NCBI RefSeq assembly: GCF_964204645.1
Contig: NC_134030.1
Coordinates: forward strand, 16,003,110 to 16,063,109
DNA from: Tubulanus polymorphus
Taxonomy: Eukaryota; Nemertea; Palaeonemertea; Tubulaniformes; Tubulanidae
Reading direction: 5' to 3'
DNA: 60,000 nucleotides
Shown here piece after piece: positions 21,669 to 32,950 of this stretch (its first letter is position 1; every line of letters begins with the position of its first letter). The translations under genes were made by a program, and so were the position numbers. The notes below the pieces were generated by a model. The model did no database searches and had not been told where the DNA came from. It saw only the letters and a list, made by a program, of their open reading frames with translations.

Positions 21669-24600
21669 TTAACTCTTTCGCTGCTAAGCACGTACACTGT
21701 ACGTTTTTCTCTGACTGCATTTCTGTGCTAAGCACGTACGGTGTTCGTTTTTAGGACACTAGGAGGTGGTGGCCGCCTGTGGGTTTATAGAGAACGAATA
21801 TCAAAACAGCAAGTTATTTGCAAGTCTCCAGAGAGTATTTTCCAAGAATTCTAACGTATTTTGAATGAATGTCATACGTCACATCGGACTAGGGGGTTCA
21901 GAATTGAGTGACGTCATTCCAAAAGACCAGGAGAGCTAAAAAACGTTTAGAAACCAGTGATGTTTTAGAGGAATTATTCGGATAGCGGTGGAGAATTATT
22001 TGGTAAAAACAGTAGTTCCGAATCGTCAGGAGACGCGAGTGACCAAGCTGACTATGGGGAACTGTCTGAATCGGATGAAAACGAGGGTGAAATGGGGGAA
22101 CCAGGTCCAAGTGCAGCCACAGTAGGTGCTGGAGATTGCCATATTCATATTCCTATGGACCCTGAACCTCTACCTGGTCCAAGTCATGAACAATCTGATA
22201 CTGAATCTCTAGGTGCAACAGGTGATACAGACAATAGTGATTCTAATAGTAGTACTAGAAGGCCTAGTGGGGATCAAGAACAAGGTCACGACATGTCTGA
22301 CTCCGAGTCGGAAATGTCAGGTGCGGATTCTGGTAACGACCGCAGTGACGCTGGAAATGGTCGCAGGCAACGTAGAGGACGTAGAGGTGGGAATGCAGGT
22401 GGTGGTAGGCCTAATCGTGGTGGGCGTGGCCGTGGTGACGCCCGTGGTCGTCGTGGTGACGGTGGTCCTGGCAGAGTCAGAGGTCGTGGTCACGGCCGAG
22501 CCAGAGGTCATGGTGATGGTGGTCGTGGAGGTGGTAAAAGACGTGGTGGTGGAAATCGGCCAGATCCAGAAGCTGGATGGGATGCAGCAAACATCACAAG
22601 ACCAAATGTCGGTAATTTCACTGGTAATCCGGGGATTGTAAATCACCCTCAGCAAGGTGCAGACGCAGATCCGGTGGTTCATTACGTACAATTTAGTTGA
22701 TATTATAGTTGGGGAAACTAACTTATATGCGACACAATTTATCCGGGACACTCCTCTAAAACAGAAATCGCCCGTACATCATTGGAAGGAGGTAGACAGG
22801 GATGAAATGTGGAAATATCTCAGACTCACCTTCCTTACGGGTATTGTCAGGAAACCTATGATACAAATGTATTGGTCCAAGGAACCCATGTTAGCCACCC
22901 CATTCTTTGGGATGATCATGAGCAGAGACAGGTATCTTTGCATTCAACGGTTTTTCCACTTCAATGATAATGATGAGCAACTGAATCCATGTCCTGACCG
23001 ACTGTACAAGGTGAGACGGATCTACGACTACATCATCAACAAGTTTCAGTCAGTTTATGTCCCTGAGGAACACTTATCGCTAGATGAGGGCATGCTGAAA
23101 TGGCGAGGGCGTCTGGTTTTTAGGGTGTATAACCCTAAATAAAGGTCAAATGGCCCTGTGGCTCACCATTAAGTCATTTAGTGCATATATTGTCAAAAAT
23201 ATTATACTAAATATAAATTAATTCGGATTGAGGATGTATGAGGCTGACAATATATGCGCCTGCGGATGTGTTAGAGTTCTATCATTGCCGAGTCACTGTG
23301 CTATATATAGACTCGCTCAGGTGATTACTAACACCCACAGCCATATACTGTAACCTATATTCGCACACACGCGGCTGCCTGCTGACGCGCGTGTATACAA
23401 ATGTACTAGCGACGCAGTATTAGATTGGCCGTAATTTCACAAGTCAGAATACCTCCATCCACAAAATGTCCAAAAAATGCAAACATATAAGGACTTTTTT
23501 TTCTAGAAATGAAAAAAATAGCGGCTATGATTTTTTTCTTAAATAAATACCGACTTGGAAGACCCACTACTTGCTAGTTCAGAATTGCAACTGAATTGAA
23601 TAGCCCACTCGCTTATATTCGTGTCAACGAACAAATTATAAGCAAACGTAGGATACCTAATCGAATAAAATGTTCGCCATTTTGTCTTGGGTTTCACATT
23701 AGGCTTTCCCAATGGGCTTTCCCAATTACATCAGAGACGCTGAAATTCCTGGAATTTCCCGTATATCCCACAAACAGCCAATCACATTCATTGTACCTTA
23801 GGTTACAAGGTCGACTCAAATAAATAGAAGCGAGGAAATTTAGGGGGTTTATAAAGTGAGGGCCTGTAGGTCGAAAAGTACATTGAGATCAGTCGAACTA
23901 AAAACGGCGACACTTCCAGGAAGGATTGAACTTTTATATATTTCAATTCCAAGCATGCAAATTGTCATATATAAAAACGTGCCATTACTAAGTGCTAAAA
24001 AGCAGGGTTTTTGCGTGTTTTTCAAGAATAAGTCCCCTAAAAATAACTCTATCACTATGAAATTTTTGTGGGCTCGAGAACTCATTAAGCCAAACCATGA
24101 AACCAAAAATCAACACAATCGGTTCAACAGCCAATGTTTGTGCCTTGTTGACACACCGGTACTCTATTCATTTTCAATGAAAACTGCTTCATCAGACCGT
24201 TTGCGTAGGCAAACCTACGGTTCGCCAAAAACCCATCAAGTACGGGACGAAAGCTTACGTTCTCAGTGAAGCTACATCAGGTTATGTGTGGAACTACAGT
24301 TTATATTGCGGCATGCATCGATCTGTTACACAAATATGTGATGATCTTTTGGAAGAACTTAACGGAAAGAACTATAAAGTATATATGGACAATTTCTACA
24401 ATAGTGTAAAAGTGCCAAAACATCTTATTGCGAACTCTGTTCATACATGCGGCACTATTAGAATCAATCGTGGTTTTCCGCCGTCAATGGTCATTGAATC
24501 AAACAACTTGGAGCATGGACAAGTTGCCGCCCGTCAGAACGGCAACATTCTTCTACTTGGCTGGAAAGACAAGTGGCTTGTAAAGATGGTATCGACAATG

Positions 24601-24950
24601 CATGATGCATCTATGGGAGATTCCGGGAAGAAAGACCGCCAGGGAAATCCTATAATGAAACAAAATGTGTACTACAGTATAACAAATATATGTCTGGTGT
24701 TGATTTCATCGATCAACTAGGTAGCTACTACCCCTGCACTAGAAAGTCAGCCAAGTGGAGTAGAAAGCTAGGTTTACATCTCTTGCATCTGTGTTTGCTA
24801 AATGCCTATGTTCTGTATAACAAATATGAACAGGAAAAGTTGACTTTGATGCAGTTCTCAACTCAGTGTATCAAGTCAATGGTGGAACTCGGTCGAGACG
24901 ATTCGGCGTCAACGGATGCCTCGGCAGATGATGGCCCCCCTGAAAGATCA
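21669..24950 (+). mobile_element. piggyBac element PB-b, interrupted
   Basis: The left end TTAACTCTTTCGCTGC at 21,669 fits a piggyBac terminus beside its TTAA target. It encodes a full-length but broken transposase (22,092-24,956) with all three catalytic aspartate blocks. A 1.08-kb repeat is inserted in the gene (23,143-24,224). The right terminus was not found: from about 24,943 the sequence passes into dispersed repeat R1, so the right end is lost or separated. Confidence 0.82.
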
Positions 24951-24956
24951 AGGTAA
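22092..24956 (+). pseudogene. piggyBac transposase, broken (PB-b)
   Basis: N-terminal part (22,092-22,700): acidic and serine-rich, then about 70 residues of Arg/Gly repeats (RGG/GRG type). A frame change at about 22,657-22,700 leads into the DDE_Tnp_1_7 domain: HWKEVDRDEMWKYLRL, RDRYLCIQRFFHFNDND and the first catalytic block HLSLDEGMLKWRGR. The gene is cut at 23,142 by an inserted repeat, resumes at about 24,225 (KYGTKAYVLSEATSGYVWNY), carries the second catalytic block VYMDNFYNS, shifts frame at about 24,690 and carries the third, MSGVDFIDQLGSYY. The usual C-terminal cysteine-rich domain is not seen before the sequence changes at 24,943. Confidence 0.88.
23143..24224 (+). mobile_element. 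Non-autonomous element inserted in piggyBac PB-b
   Basis: It separates two halves of the transposase that are otherwise continuous. The left end AAAGGTCAAATGGCCCTGTGG resembles the R2 left end (AAAGGACCAATGGTCC). The right end GTAGGCAAACCTACGGTTCGCC holds the hairpin AACC-TAC-GGTT, formally like the R3 right end AGCC-TAC-GGCT. The plus-strand ORF at 23,856-24,269 has no recognisable domain. No clear target duplication was seen. Confidence 0.7.
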
Positions 24957-25222
24957 TTGATAAAAGCGTCTTCAAAATTTTCCTCAAAAAGTTCAAAAAC
25001 ATGTTAAAAGTGCTGATTTTGGCGAACAACAATGGCTGCCAGTCGGCCATCTTGATTCTGACAGGGCCAGTTTTTGGGCCGAAGATGTGTCTAGGGTAGA
25101 TACCTGTGTAACCCAAATATCGAGACATTACATTGAAGCGTCTTCAAAACTTCCCAAAGTAACTGGATTCCGTCTACGGACGGACGACGGACAAACGACG
25201 GACCAAAAGTGAACGCAATAAA
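24943..25222 (+). repeat. Dispersed repeat R1, copy 1
   Basis: Closely similar to 29,903-30,187 and, for its first 200 bases, to 48,052-48,262. Shared blocks are GCGTCTTCAAAATTTYCCTC, AACAACAATGGCTGCCAGTC and AAGATGTGTCTAGGGTAGAT. The GGACGGACGACGGACAAACG stretch near the right is a short internal tandem. A degenerate piece recurs at 25,255-25,310. No coding capacity. Confidence 0.85.
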
Positions 25223-26170
25223 TAGAGCTGGCTAAAAAAAGAACTGGCTTTAGCCAACAACAATGGCCGCATGTCAGCCATTTCGATTCTGACCGGGCTG
25301 GACGTACCCGCCCCACTCCGCGCGGTTGCGCCACCGCGCGGTATTTACGCGAAGCAGCAGAACACAAACATGGCCACTCTCTCAATTTTCAATGATAGAA
25401 ATCGTGTGTGCATTTCAATTATTCCGGCTGTTAGGGTTTTAAGGCACAATATAAGTTGATGATGTGATATGGCAATGTTAATCAATGATAATTCCGCACT
25501 GAAGCTAGTCACGAACCGTGCCGATTGAGTGTACAGCTGCCAAAAACACTGAAATGTGCGTAGTTGCGTAACTATTTGCAGTGAATTGCGGACGAAACAT
25601 GAAGCCTTAACGGCCGTTTAAAAAAAAATTATACCAATCGCAATTGTAAAATAAAAATGAGATAGAACCTAAGTTAAAATTCTGGCCATTTCTAAAATGT
25701 TATTACTAATTTTTAGTCAGTGCGGAACGTTTAGTTTTCCAACAATATTGAGGGGTGGTAGGTAGTCATGCAATTCAAGTCATCATTTATTACACTTTAC
25801 TTCCGTGTTGTTGAAAATCTCGCGAGTCCTGGACCAAACCCCAATGAACAATGTGATCTGTGTGCTGGCCACAAATGCACACAGATCACACTACACTACC
25901 CATTACACACTCCAGTACCCACAGCTTTCATATATTCATCCAAATATTTAGTGGCTTTCATCCAGGTTTTTGGACTGATGATATGTCCTGGGTAGAACTG
26001 CGTGTATGAACTACGTGTATGAACTAAATATGAACACAATCCATTGGAGTGTCTTCAAAACCTATATATCTACAGATTTCCGTTTTCGAAATTTCAGAAT
26101 TTCCTTTTGATAGTTCATGGCTATTCAAGAATTTCAAGGCCAACTACAAACCCTGAGTATCTTGACTCAC
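25223..26170. other. Intron sequence with a CpG-rich patch
   Basis: No gene seen. At 25,300-25,350 there is a GC-rich, CpG-dense patch (CGCGCGGTTGCGCCACCGCG), part of a degenerate R1-like copy. It could equally be a decayed repeat or a weak regulatory island. Confidence 0.4.
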
Positions 26171-26308
26171 CCCTTAATTCGCCTCTAGCTTCTGCAGGTA
26201 CTATCACAATTTCAAATTTCATTTTTCTATCTAATTCTTCACTGATTGCATTAGCCTCTGTAACTGCAGGTAACGTATCCATCAAATCTTCTTGTAACAA
26301 CAATTCCT
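26171..26308 (-). CDS. kif28: Kinesin-3 (KIF28-like) exon: post-FHA NAISEEL block
   Basis: 138 bp; starts in phase 1 (AG completes a codon with the upstream G) and ends in phase 1. The acceptor is ttttattttag before AGGAATTG; the donor is TTAAGGG/gtgagt. It encodes LLLQEDLMDTLPAVTEANAI, SEELDRKMKFEIVIV and PAEARGEL. The L-x-x-x-x-E-x-N-A-I-S-E-E-L block is one of the most conserved segments following the FHA domain in KIF1/KIF28 kinesins. The upstream exon is at 31,275-31,429. Confidence 0.92.
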
Positions 26309-26354
26309 CTAAAATAAAACTGATAGTTTAGTTCAGAGTTCAATTCAAGACTTT

Positions 26355-26632
26355 TATAAAGGACCAATGGTCCAGTGGCTCGCCAAACTGGTGTGAAGTA
26401 AAATCTGTCACGTAGGCTACCGGTATGCAAAAAATCATTTCATTTAAAATTAAACAAGAAAAAAATATATATAAAAATGGACTCAATTTTGGTCAGTGTG
26501 AACTTTTAATGATAACTGACTTTTAACGAGAATGAAATCTTCGAAAAATTGATTATGGGCCTTTTGTCTGAACAAATGTTCATAATTGCAATACATCCCT
26601 TGAATGATGTAAAACAACTAAAACTATGAGTG
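26355..26632 (+). repeat. Dispersed repeat R2, copy 2
   Basis: It begins AAAGGACCAATGGTCCAGTGG, containing the perfect palindrome GGACCAATGGTCC. Homologous to 1,999-2,262 through the block TGTAAAACAACTAAAACTA. Confidence 0.78.
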
Positions 26633-27590
26633 ACCAGATAAGACACGATACAAACTTGGTGAGAGCTTGGGTTTACTCAGAGGTTTAAGTAGCTTAAGTA
26701 GCTTACATCTTCACTCAGACAAATCACTGTTATGTGCGACCTACATAGTGGCGCGGGTAATATATAACTGATACATACACGCAATGAACACGAGAGTATG
26801 TAAGGCTATATTGCCTACGTGACTGTACAAGACTGTTTTCAACGTGAACGCTGTGCCGCAGTTACCAAACTAATACAAATAATCAGGCTCCAAAACGGAT
26901 CGCAAATGCAAACGTTAATCAAATGACTTCAATTAATGATGATAAAACAAGTATTCCAGTCGTGTAAATATCAGACTCATCTCTAAAAATTTGATGCTAT
27001 CAGTAAATCAGCCGTGTGGTGAACACAGAAGTAAATTTCCGCATTTTGAAACCACATTTTCGTCAGATATCTTGATGCAACGTTACCTTATGCACGGGAT
27101 ATCAAAACTAGATGAATCATTGAACACATCGCACACAATAAATCCTTATAGCATATGCCTTGAATATCAGTATTATACTGATATCCATTCGCACTAGAGA
27201 TGATGAATATCAACCTATTCAATCGTGCCGCCATTTTGTATGTGAAATAACGCGCACCAGCTGATCGACCTCGTTCAATGTTATGACTTCATGATAGAAG
27301 TCAAAACATAGTCAACACAAATTTTATAGAACCAAGATTTTGAGGGGTTTCTTCTTTGAAAGCCCATAACTACCGAACCAAGCATCGGATCTTGGCGATG
27401 TAAAGTTCTTCCGATGCAAATAGCATTGAATTTTCAGATGTGTTATTTTGGACAGTTGAAGATGCTGCATGAAAAAACGTGCTCAAATAAATTGAATTTT
27501 TGAAACTTTTTGGTAAATTTCTTTAAAAATATGAAACCGACGGCTTTCAACTTAGTGCACCATTAAGAACTAGGGGTCCAGGGACACCAT
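26633..27590. other. Intron sequence, no gene seen
   Basis: Continues downstream of R2 copy 2 without a defined right end. No coding signal. Confidence 0.4.
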
Positions 27591-28174
27591 GCCCACTTGG
27601 AAAGTGGTTTCCAATGCTCAACAATCTAACAATTTCAATATTCAACGCCCCCTGGTGACCATATACAAAAACCAATGACCTTGAAATACTTTCATAGAAC
27701 ATGTCAGCAGGTACGATTTTGTAATTGATTGTGATAACAAAATACGCCTCATTACCAATCTAATATGGAAATACTAAGTAATTCTACTATTCAATGCCCC
27801 TGGTGACTATATGCAAAACCCAATGACCTTGAAACTGACTACAATCAGACCTGCCAACCTTGTGTCTGACTAAATCAGAACAATTTCATAAATTATCAGT
27901 AATTTTTGAAGTTTTTCAGTAACAAGCATACAATACTAAAACACTATTATACTATATAAATCATTTTATTTATCAACGAAAAAACAAATTGTGATTGTCA
28001 GAACAATTAATACTGTAATAATTGATTCCCGGCAAATAAAAACAACTGAGACAAAACCGCTGCAAATTGATTAGCAAATACATCTTTTGAAAATTATCAT
28101 CTAAATTGTTCAACTTTCACGGACAATTCAACATTAATAAGCATAATACGATTATCGTTTCGATAAAGCTGCCG

Positions 28175-28390
28175 CTGTAGCCTTCTTAGCTTTCTCTTAT
28201 AATTTCACGCTTGCATCATACTCATGACAAACAATGCCTTGAGCTTTCATGATGAGCAAACTTTCCAATGTCTTTTGTCCTAATGACGCTCTGAAGTCAT
28301 TTCGATTCTTCCTGAAGATACTAAAAATTCTCTCGCACTGCGCATTCGAAACTGGTATCAACAACACTTGAAGCATCCCCCTGGGTAAAA
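28175..28390 (-). pseudogene. hAT C-terminal dimerisation domain remnant (H2)
   Basis: Minus-strand frame reading VLLIPVSNAQCERIFSIFRK, then LGQKTLESLLIMKAQG. This is the hATC block (I-P-x-S-x-A-x-C-E-R-I-F-S and T-L-E-S-L-L) that ends hAT transposases. It opens after the internal deletion of the element and ends with a TAA soon after. Confidence 0.82.
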
Positions 28391-28589
28391 TAGTAAACCT
28401 GCAGAGAAAATATAATTTGGTGGATAAATTTATATTCTATACAACAAAGTTTCTCCACCCACTGTTTATGGATTATAGTTTTACTGTACACCTACATAAA
28501 ACATGTCGGCTTATAATCTAATAGGCCGGATAGCGTCTAAGTCAAGACCAGACGATGCTGGAGTGAAAAAACGACTTATCTTACATGTT

Positions 28590-28872
28590 TTTGCGTTAGT
28601 CTTATGTTTTTTCGTCTCCAAATGACGCTGTATGTCAGTTATACCGCCGTGCGCTATGTTAATAGCAAAACTCCACAGTCCGTACAAAACGAGTGTTTCG
28701 AGCTCTTCAAGGCCTTCATGCAGGGGAATTTAACAGTGTAACTACTCCGAAACGTTTGCGTACCGGTCGGCCTCTTTCTTTTATTTGCTGGTTCATTGTT
28801 ATTAGGGTCTTCATGGCTTAAATCCATCAAACCATCGCCGAATTCGTCACGACTTCTGTCGGCAGCCGTCAT
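28590..28872 (-). pseudogene. hAT N-terminal BED-like zinc finger remnant (H2)
   Basis: The ATG at 28,872 starts an acidic leader followed by K-F-P, then F-C-T-D-C-G-V. After a frameshift near 28,660 the sequence resumes as I-A-H-G-G-I-T-D-I-Q-R-H-L-E-T-K-K-H. Together these give the C-x-x-C...H...H spacing of a BED-type finger. It is the N-terminus of the same hAT transposase, and nonfunctional. Confidence 0.78.
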
Positions 28873-29902
28873 TATAAGTCACACTAATTACAGCCGAGAA
28901 CCGATGCGAATGGTTGGCGAAGGGAGATCGTGTTTGCAAATCTTTTATAATTTAATTTGTTTATCATCGACCAAATAAATAAAGCAGAATCGTGAATTGA
29001 TAGACGAATAAAATAACTTCAGTCGGGTTATTGCAAAAAATTCCGCGCTTGCAAGCAACGTTGATATATGTTAAAGCAGATGCGCTGTTGTGTTGTACTG
29101 TATAGTAAGGCGCTCACGCAGTGTATAGGTTGCCACGGTGACAGCAGGCGCGTGTATGCCAAGGTCACACCAGCGGTCTGTGTACACAAACTGCTCGCGT
29201 GGCGTGCCGATAATCAAATCATCTTTCGTCATTTTTAAAGAATATCGTAACAACGCTAGAATTTTCCATAGAACGTAATGAAAATAAACTAAAATCGTAA
29301 TTTTGAACACCCAATCGTAACATCGTAATTTGTAATGTCAATCCGTAATGATTACGGGAAAATCGTAACAGTTGGCAGGTCTGTACAATAATAGAACATG
29401 TCATAAACTACAACTTTGCAATTGATCATGGTAACAAAATATGCCTAGGTACCAATCTAATAAGGAAATACTAAGTGATTCTACTATTCAACGCCCCCTG
29501 GTGACCATATCGAATAACTAATGTCCTTAAAACTCAGTACAGTCCTAGACAATGTCATGAGCTACAACTTTGCAATTGATTGTGGTAACAAAATATGCTT
29601 AGGTATCAATATAATGTGGAAAAACTTTTTCCCACCGACGAATGGGTACTGATGATACCAAGATGGCCGCCAATTACGTCATTATTGGCCGATCAAAAAT
29701 TCCTGGCTCAGGTATAAAACATCCCTTTCCAAAGAATACCCTTCACAAATTGCAATGAGAAATGGCAAACCAGTAGAAAGCTACAGGACTCAGAATTTGG
29801 CCATAAATTGACATTTTTTGGGCACTAAAAAGGTCATCTTGAGTCCGACTGACCCAATTTTACTTATGGTGATGGACCCGTGGTGGATTCAAATATATAC
29901 AA

Positions 29903-30187
29903 AAGATCGAGGTAATTGATTTAAGCGTCTTCAAAATTTCCCTCAAAAAGTGTAAAAAGTGCTGATTTTGACGAACAACAATGGCTGCCAGTCAGCCATC
30001 TTGATTGTGACAGGGCCAGTTTTTGGGCTGAAGATGTGTCTAGGGTAGATACATGTATAAACCAAATATCAAGACATTACCATGAAGTGTCTTCAAAACT
30101 TCCCAAAATAACTGGATTCCGTCTACGGACGGACGGTGGGCAAAAAGTGAACGCAATAGCCCGCTGGGACTAAAGTCCCAAATGGGC
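29903..30187 (+). repeat. Dispersed repeat R1, copy 2, with nested palindrome end
   Basis: Homologous to 24,943-25,222. Its right end contains AGCCC-GCT-GGGACT-AA-AGTCCC-AAAT-GGGCT, a two-level hairpin (GGGACT/AGTCCC nested in AGCCC/GGGCT) immediately before AAAAA. Confidence 0.85.
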
Positions 30188-31274
30188 TAAAAACCAATTG
30201 CGAAATATATTTTGCTTAATCCGTTCAATTCACCCATTAGTAGTGAAATTACAGGCTAATGAAATTGCGTTTGAGTGTGCTAAAAATAGCTTCGAGCATA
30301 GTGTATTAAGCATACGAATGATAATCGATCGGCCAGACCGTTGACATAGGCTCGCTAACGGGAGCAGATAAAAGCTAATATAACTTACTAAAACTTTTCA
30401 TTGATTTTATACATCAAGTCCATAAGTGAGCTACCTTTTTATTTTTCTGGAAAATAGGACATCAATGACGAGAGTTCGTTATAATTTAGCTCGAGCAGAC
30501 GATCCACTTGTTATTTCATTGCATATATCATATACTAACAAGACTAGGAATTGCAGTCAGCAAATTTACTACAAAAGTTAGCAACCATACTTAAGGTATG
30601 AAGGGTAAGATGGTCACTTCTCTCTTTCTAATAACTTGGTTAAAGAAGACATCTTACATGAATCTTCAACACGAACAAACAAACCCCGAATTTCACTGAA
30701 ATTAACTTCAGCATTTTGTCCTAAAAATGCTGAGGAATGACATCTTATCATTAGCTTTTTCTATTCATCTTCAGCAGTTTCTTCACCAATAATAAATTAG
30801 AGACATCTCAAGGTTGCAATGATGTTACCTAATATTGATCATTGCACATTTATTATTAGATAGCTGTGACTGGGCATGTGAACAACTTAGCATGTGAACA
30901 ACTTAGTCATTTAGACACACCCTTAAGGTGCATATACATTGAGGTGTGACTGGAGGGGTTTGACCTATGAAATCTCTAAATTTCTAAATTGTTGGGATCT
31001 TTTATTTTTGTCAGTGGTTTTTGTTTCAACACTTCCTTACAAATTATGTTCCATTCATTTCAACACGTAGTGCACAGTACCATACTACAGTTGGTTGCAG
31101 TGGTCAATGAGTAAGAATTTATTGATGGCAACATCTTACTGCTTCCAATCATAGTCTTTGGCAGTTATTATAAATAGTACCACAATGAGACTCAAGGCCT
31201 GAAAAAATCATGGTGGTTTTCACTAAGGGGTAATCTTCCTTACACAGTTAAAGTACTAAGTTAGGTTTGGTTAC
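30188..31274. other. Intron sequence, no gene seen
   Basis: AT-rich intron between kinesin exons at 26,308 and 31,275; no coding or repeat signal supported. Confidence 0.45.
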
Positions 31275-31429
31275 CTGTGCTTTTGTTTTTCTTATTCATA
31301 TCGAATCCAGCTGATTTCGCTATTTCTTTCTGTGCTTTCTCAAATGTTGGTTCTTTCATCGGTTCCGCAAGAGAATCACGTTCAGCGGGATGAACAAACA
31401 CATACAACTGTGATGGTCCAAACATCAGT
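31275..31429 (-). CDS. kif28: Kinesin-3 (KIF28-like) exon: second half of FHA domain
   Basis: 155 bp; starts in phase 2 (A completes an arginine codon with the upstream AG) and ends in phase 1. The acceptor is ttcattttttaag before ACTGATG; the donor is AGCACAG/gtaacc. It encodes LMFGPSQLYVFVHPAERD, then EPTFEKAQKEIAKSAGFDM. The first part is the last strand region of a kinesin FHA domain (x-x-F-G-x-x-x-x-Y-V-F); the second is the helix that follows. The upstream exon is 21.4 kb away at 52,811, across an intron containing the Polinton. Confidence 0.92.
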
Positions 31430-31517
31430 CTTAAAAAATGAACATTTGTAGAGCTCGATATACATCTTATGTATGATATACGAAATAACTGGATAGCAAT
31501 TTTCAACTAAAAACAAT

Positions 31518-32226
31518 CAGGGATGAAAACAGAGGAGCTTGAATAACGCAGAAATGTAAAATTATTAGGCAAACACAAGGTGTGAAGCCCCTAAGGGTGG
31601 TTTGGGGGCGCTCCCCAAATTATATTTTGAAATTTTAAGGGACTTTTGGCTCATTTTCCAGCATTGACTAATAAGACTGCTGTCAGCGGTTATGAAGACT
31701 GCTGCAGTCTATCGTGCCGTCAATGAAAAGGATGACTCCGACAATATCCAAATCACCATAACATGTTCATACTTAAATGCATGTGTCAATAAATGGTTGA
31801 GATTCCAAAGAGGGGCCGGGCCTTAGCTATAATCTTCCCATTTATTACCCAAGACAACCACACAGTGCCTGAATTAAACAATGATGTACGCAATGCTATG
31901 TTGAATGAATAGAAGCATGCAACGACGGATCTTTAATAAAGATATCCTGCGTAACACTATTACATGTATATATATTATTGAATGGTTGAACGCGTGCAGA
32001 CAATGGGTCTAGACAATACCAATGTTTCGCAATAATGTAATAAAACAGATTTCAGAGATCGTAGCAGCAATTTTATAAAACGCCTTTAACTGTCTGTTAT
32101 TTAAGTGTGCTACGATCTAAACTCTCAACTATTCCCAAGCCCCAACCCTCCTTCATTTTTTGAATGGATCTATATCAATCTCAAGAATGATAAAATGGAC
32201 CTTCACGCTTAGGATTTTCATCCTTG
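31518..32226. mobile_element. Non-autonomous hAT-like element, family H1
   Basis: It begins CAGGGATGAAAACAGAGG and ends GATTTTCATCCTTG. The right interior (CAATCTCAAGAATGA) matches the right subterminal part of the coding copy at 17,009-20,772. Flanks AACAAT and AAAGAT agree at four of six positions, a weak trace of a 6-bp duplication. No ORF. Confidence 0.75.
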
Positions 32227-32244
32227 AAAGATATATTTGTGGGA

Positions 32245-32640
32245 CTTCTGCATTCCAAAGATGACTGTCAATAGTTCTTTTTCAATCTGTGCATATGCCA
32301 TATGTTGTCTCTCGTTCAAAGCTTGTGATGCAAAAGATAGAGGACCACCATCCTGACAAAGCTATGCCCCTAGACCAGTAGCACTTGCATCAACAGAAAC
32401 AACAACAGGTTTGCTGTTATCGACAGGCTCTTACAATATGGAGGTAAAAACAGCAATGTTTACATGTGTCTTTTGTAAAGCAATTGCTGATTGGTCAGCT
32501 TGTTGCCAGGTTTTGATGTCTGTCAACAGAGCACATGTAGGTAAATCTTTTGACCTGACAGGTAATATAGTATATACTCGAATAATTCAAAACTACCTAC
32601 TACTGGTATTACAACTCTATTCTCAAAATGAGATACGACT
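32245..32640 (-). pseudogene. Ty3/gypsy RT/RNase H fragment
   Basis: The minus strand reads KPVVVSVDASATGLGA, then LCQDGGPLSFASQALNERQ and YAQIEKELLTVIFGMQKS, the RT-RNase H junction of Ty3/gypsy polymerases (D-A-S-x-x-G-L-G-A and Q-I-E-K-E-L-L). There is an in-frame TAG after GLGA. The piece is bounded by a hAT-like element on one side and a piggyBac on the other, so only about 130 codons remain. Confidence 0.82.
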
Positions 32641-32687
32641 TAAAGAGCAAATGCTGTCAAAATAGAATAGTGTTAACCCTTTTGGGA

Positions 32688-32713
32688 CGGATCGTGCCTA
32701 GTGGCACGATCCG
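32688..32713. repeat. Perfect palindrome in piggyBac PB-c terminus
   Basis: CGGATCGTGCC-TAGT-GGCACGATCCG: an 11-bp perfect stem around a 4-base loop, 12 bases inside the left TTAA. It may be a transposase-binding subterminal repeat; the role is inferred from position. Confidence 0.85.
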
Positions 32714-32950
32714 CAAAATTCTCTCATGGCCGAATCGTGCCGGGCAGAACGATATCAGAGCTGCTCACTCAAACGTCGTTTTGTGTTAAAATGGGCCGAT
32801 TCTGCCATTTATACTCAACCTATGGGGATTCTCAACGATGTAGGGAATACCTTTTCTTCTTTTTGTTACGCATTTCAACGAGAGGCGAAGCCAGAAAACT
32901 TTCTTGAAAATAAGTGAAATTTTCGACATTGTAAGATCCAAATTTTCAAA

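Larger units (their letters stand above)
27846..29383 (-). mobile_element. Deleted hAT element, family H2
   Basis: 1,538 bp with perfect 13-bp inverted ends CAGACCTGCCAAC...GTTGGCAGGTCTG, flanked on both sides by TACAAT (27,840-27,845 and 29,384-29,389), a 6-bp duplication. It keeps the first and last parts of a minus-strand transposase; the catalytic middle is deleted. Confidence 0.92.
27590..30187 (+). repeat. Composite repeat block with about 150-bp units
   Basis: It contains units with TTCAACGCCCCCTGGTGACC (27,642; 29,488; a degenerate one near 27,790) and AACATGTCATRAGCTACAACT. The same units recur at about 47,470-47,720 in the Polinton insertion. The block then shows ACGAATGGGTACTGATGA plus CAAGATGGCCGCC, also shared with 47,776, and ends in R1 copy 2 with a nested palindrome. 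A deleted hAT (27,846-29,383) is inserted in one unit. Confidence 0.75.

Noticed and set aside
22317-22751. 144-codon threonine-rich minus-strand ORF
   Set aside because: It is the antisense shadow of the Arg/Gly-rich piggyBac N-terminus.
25300-25350. CpG island promoter
   Set aside because: Too short, inside a degenerate dispersed repeat, and no transcript start or gene follows on either strand.
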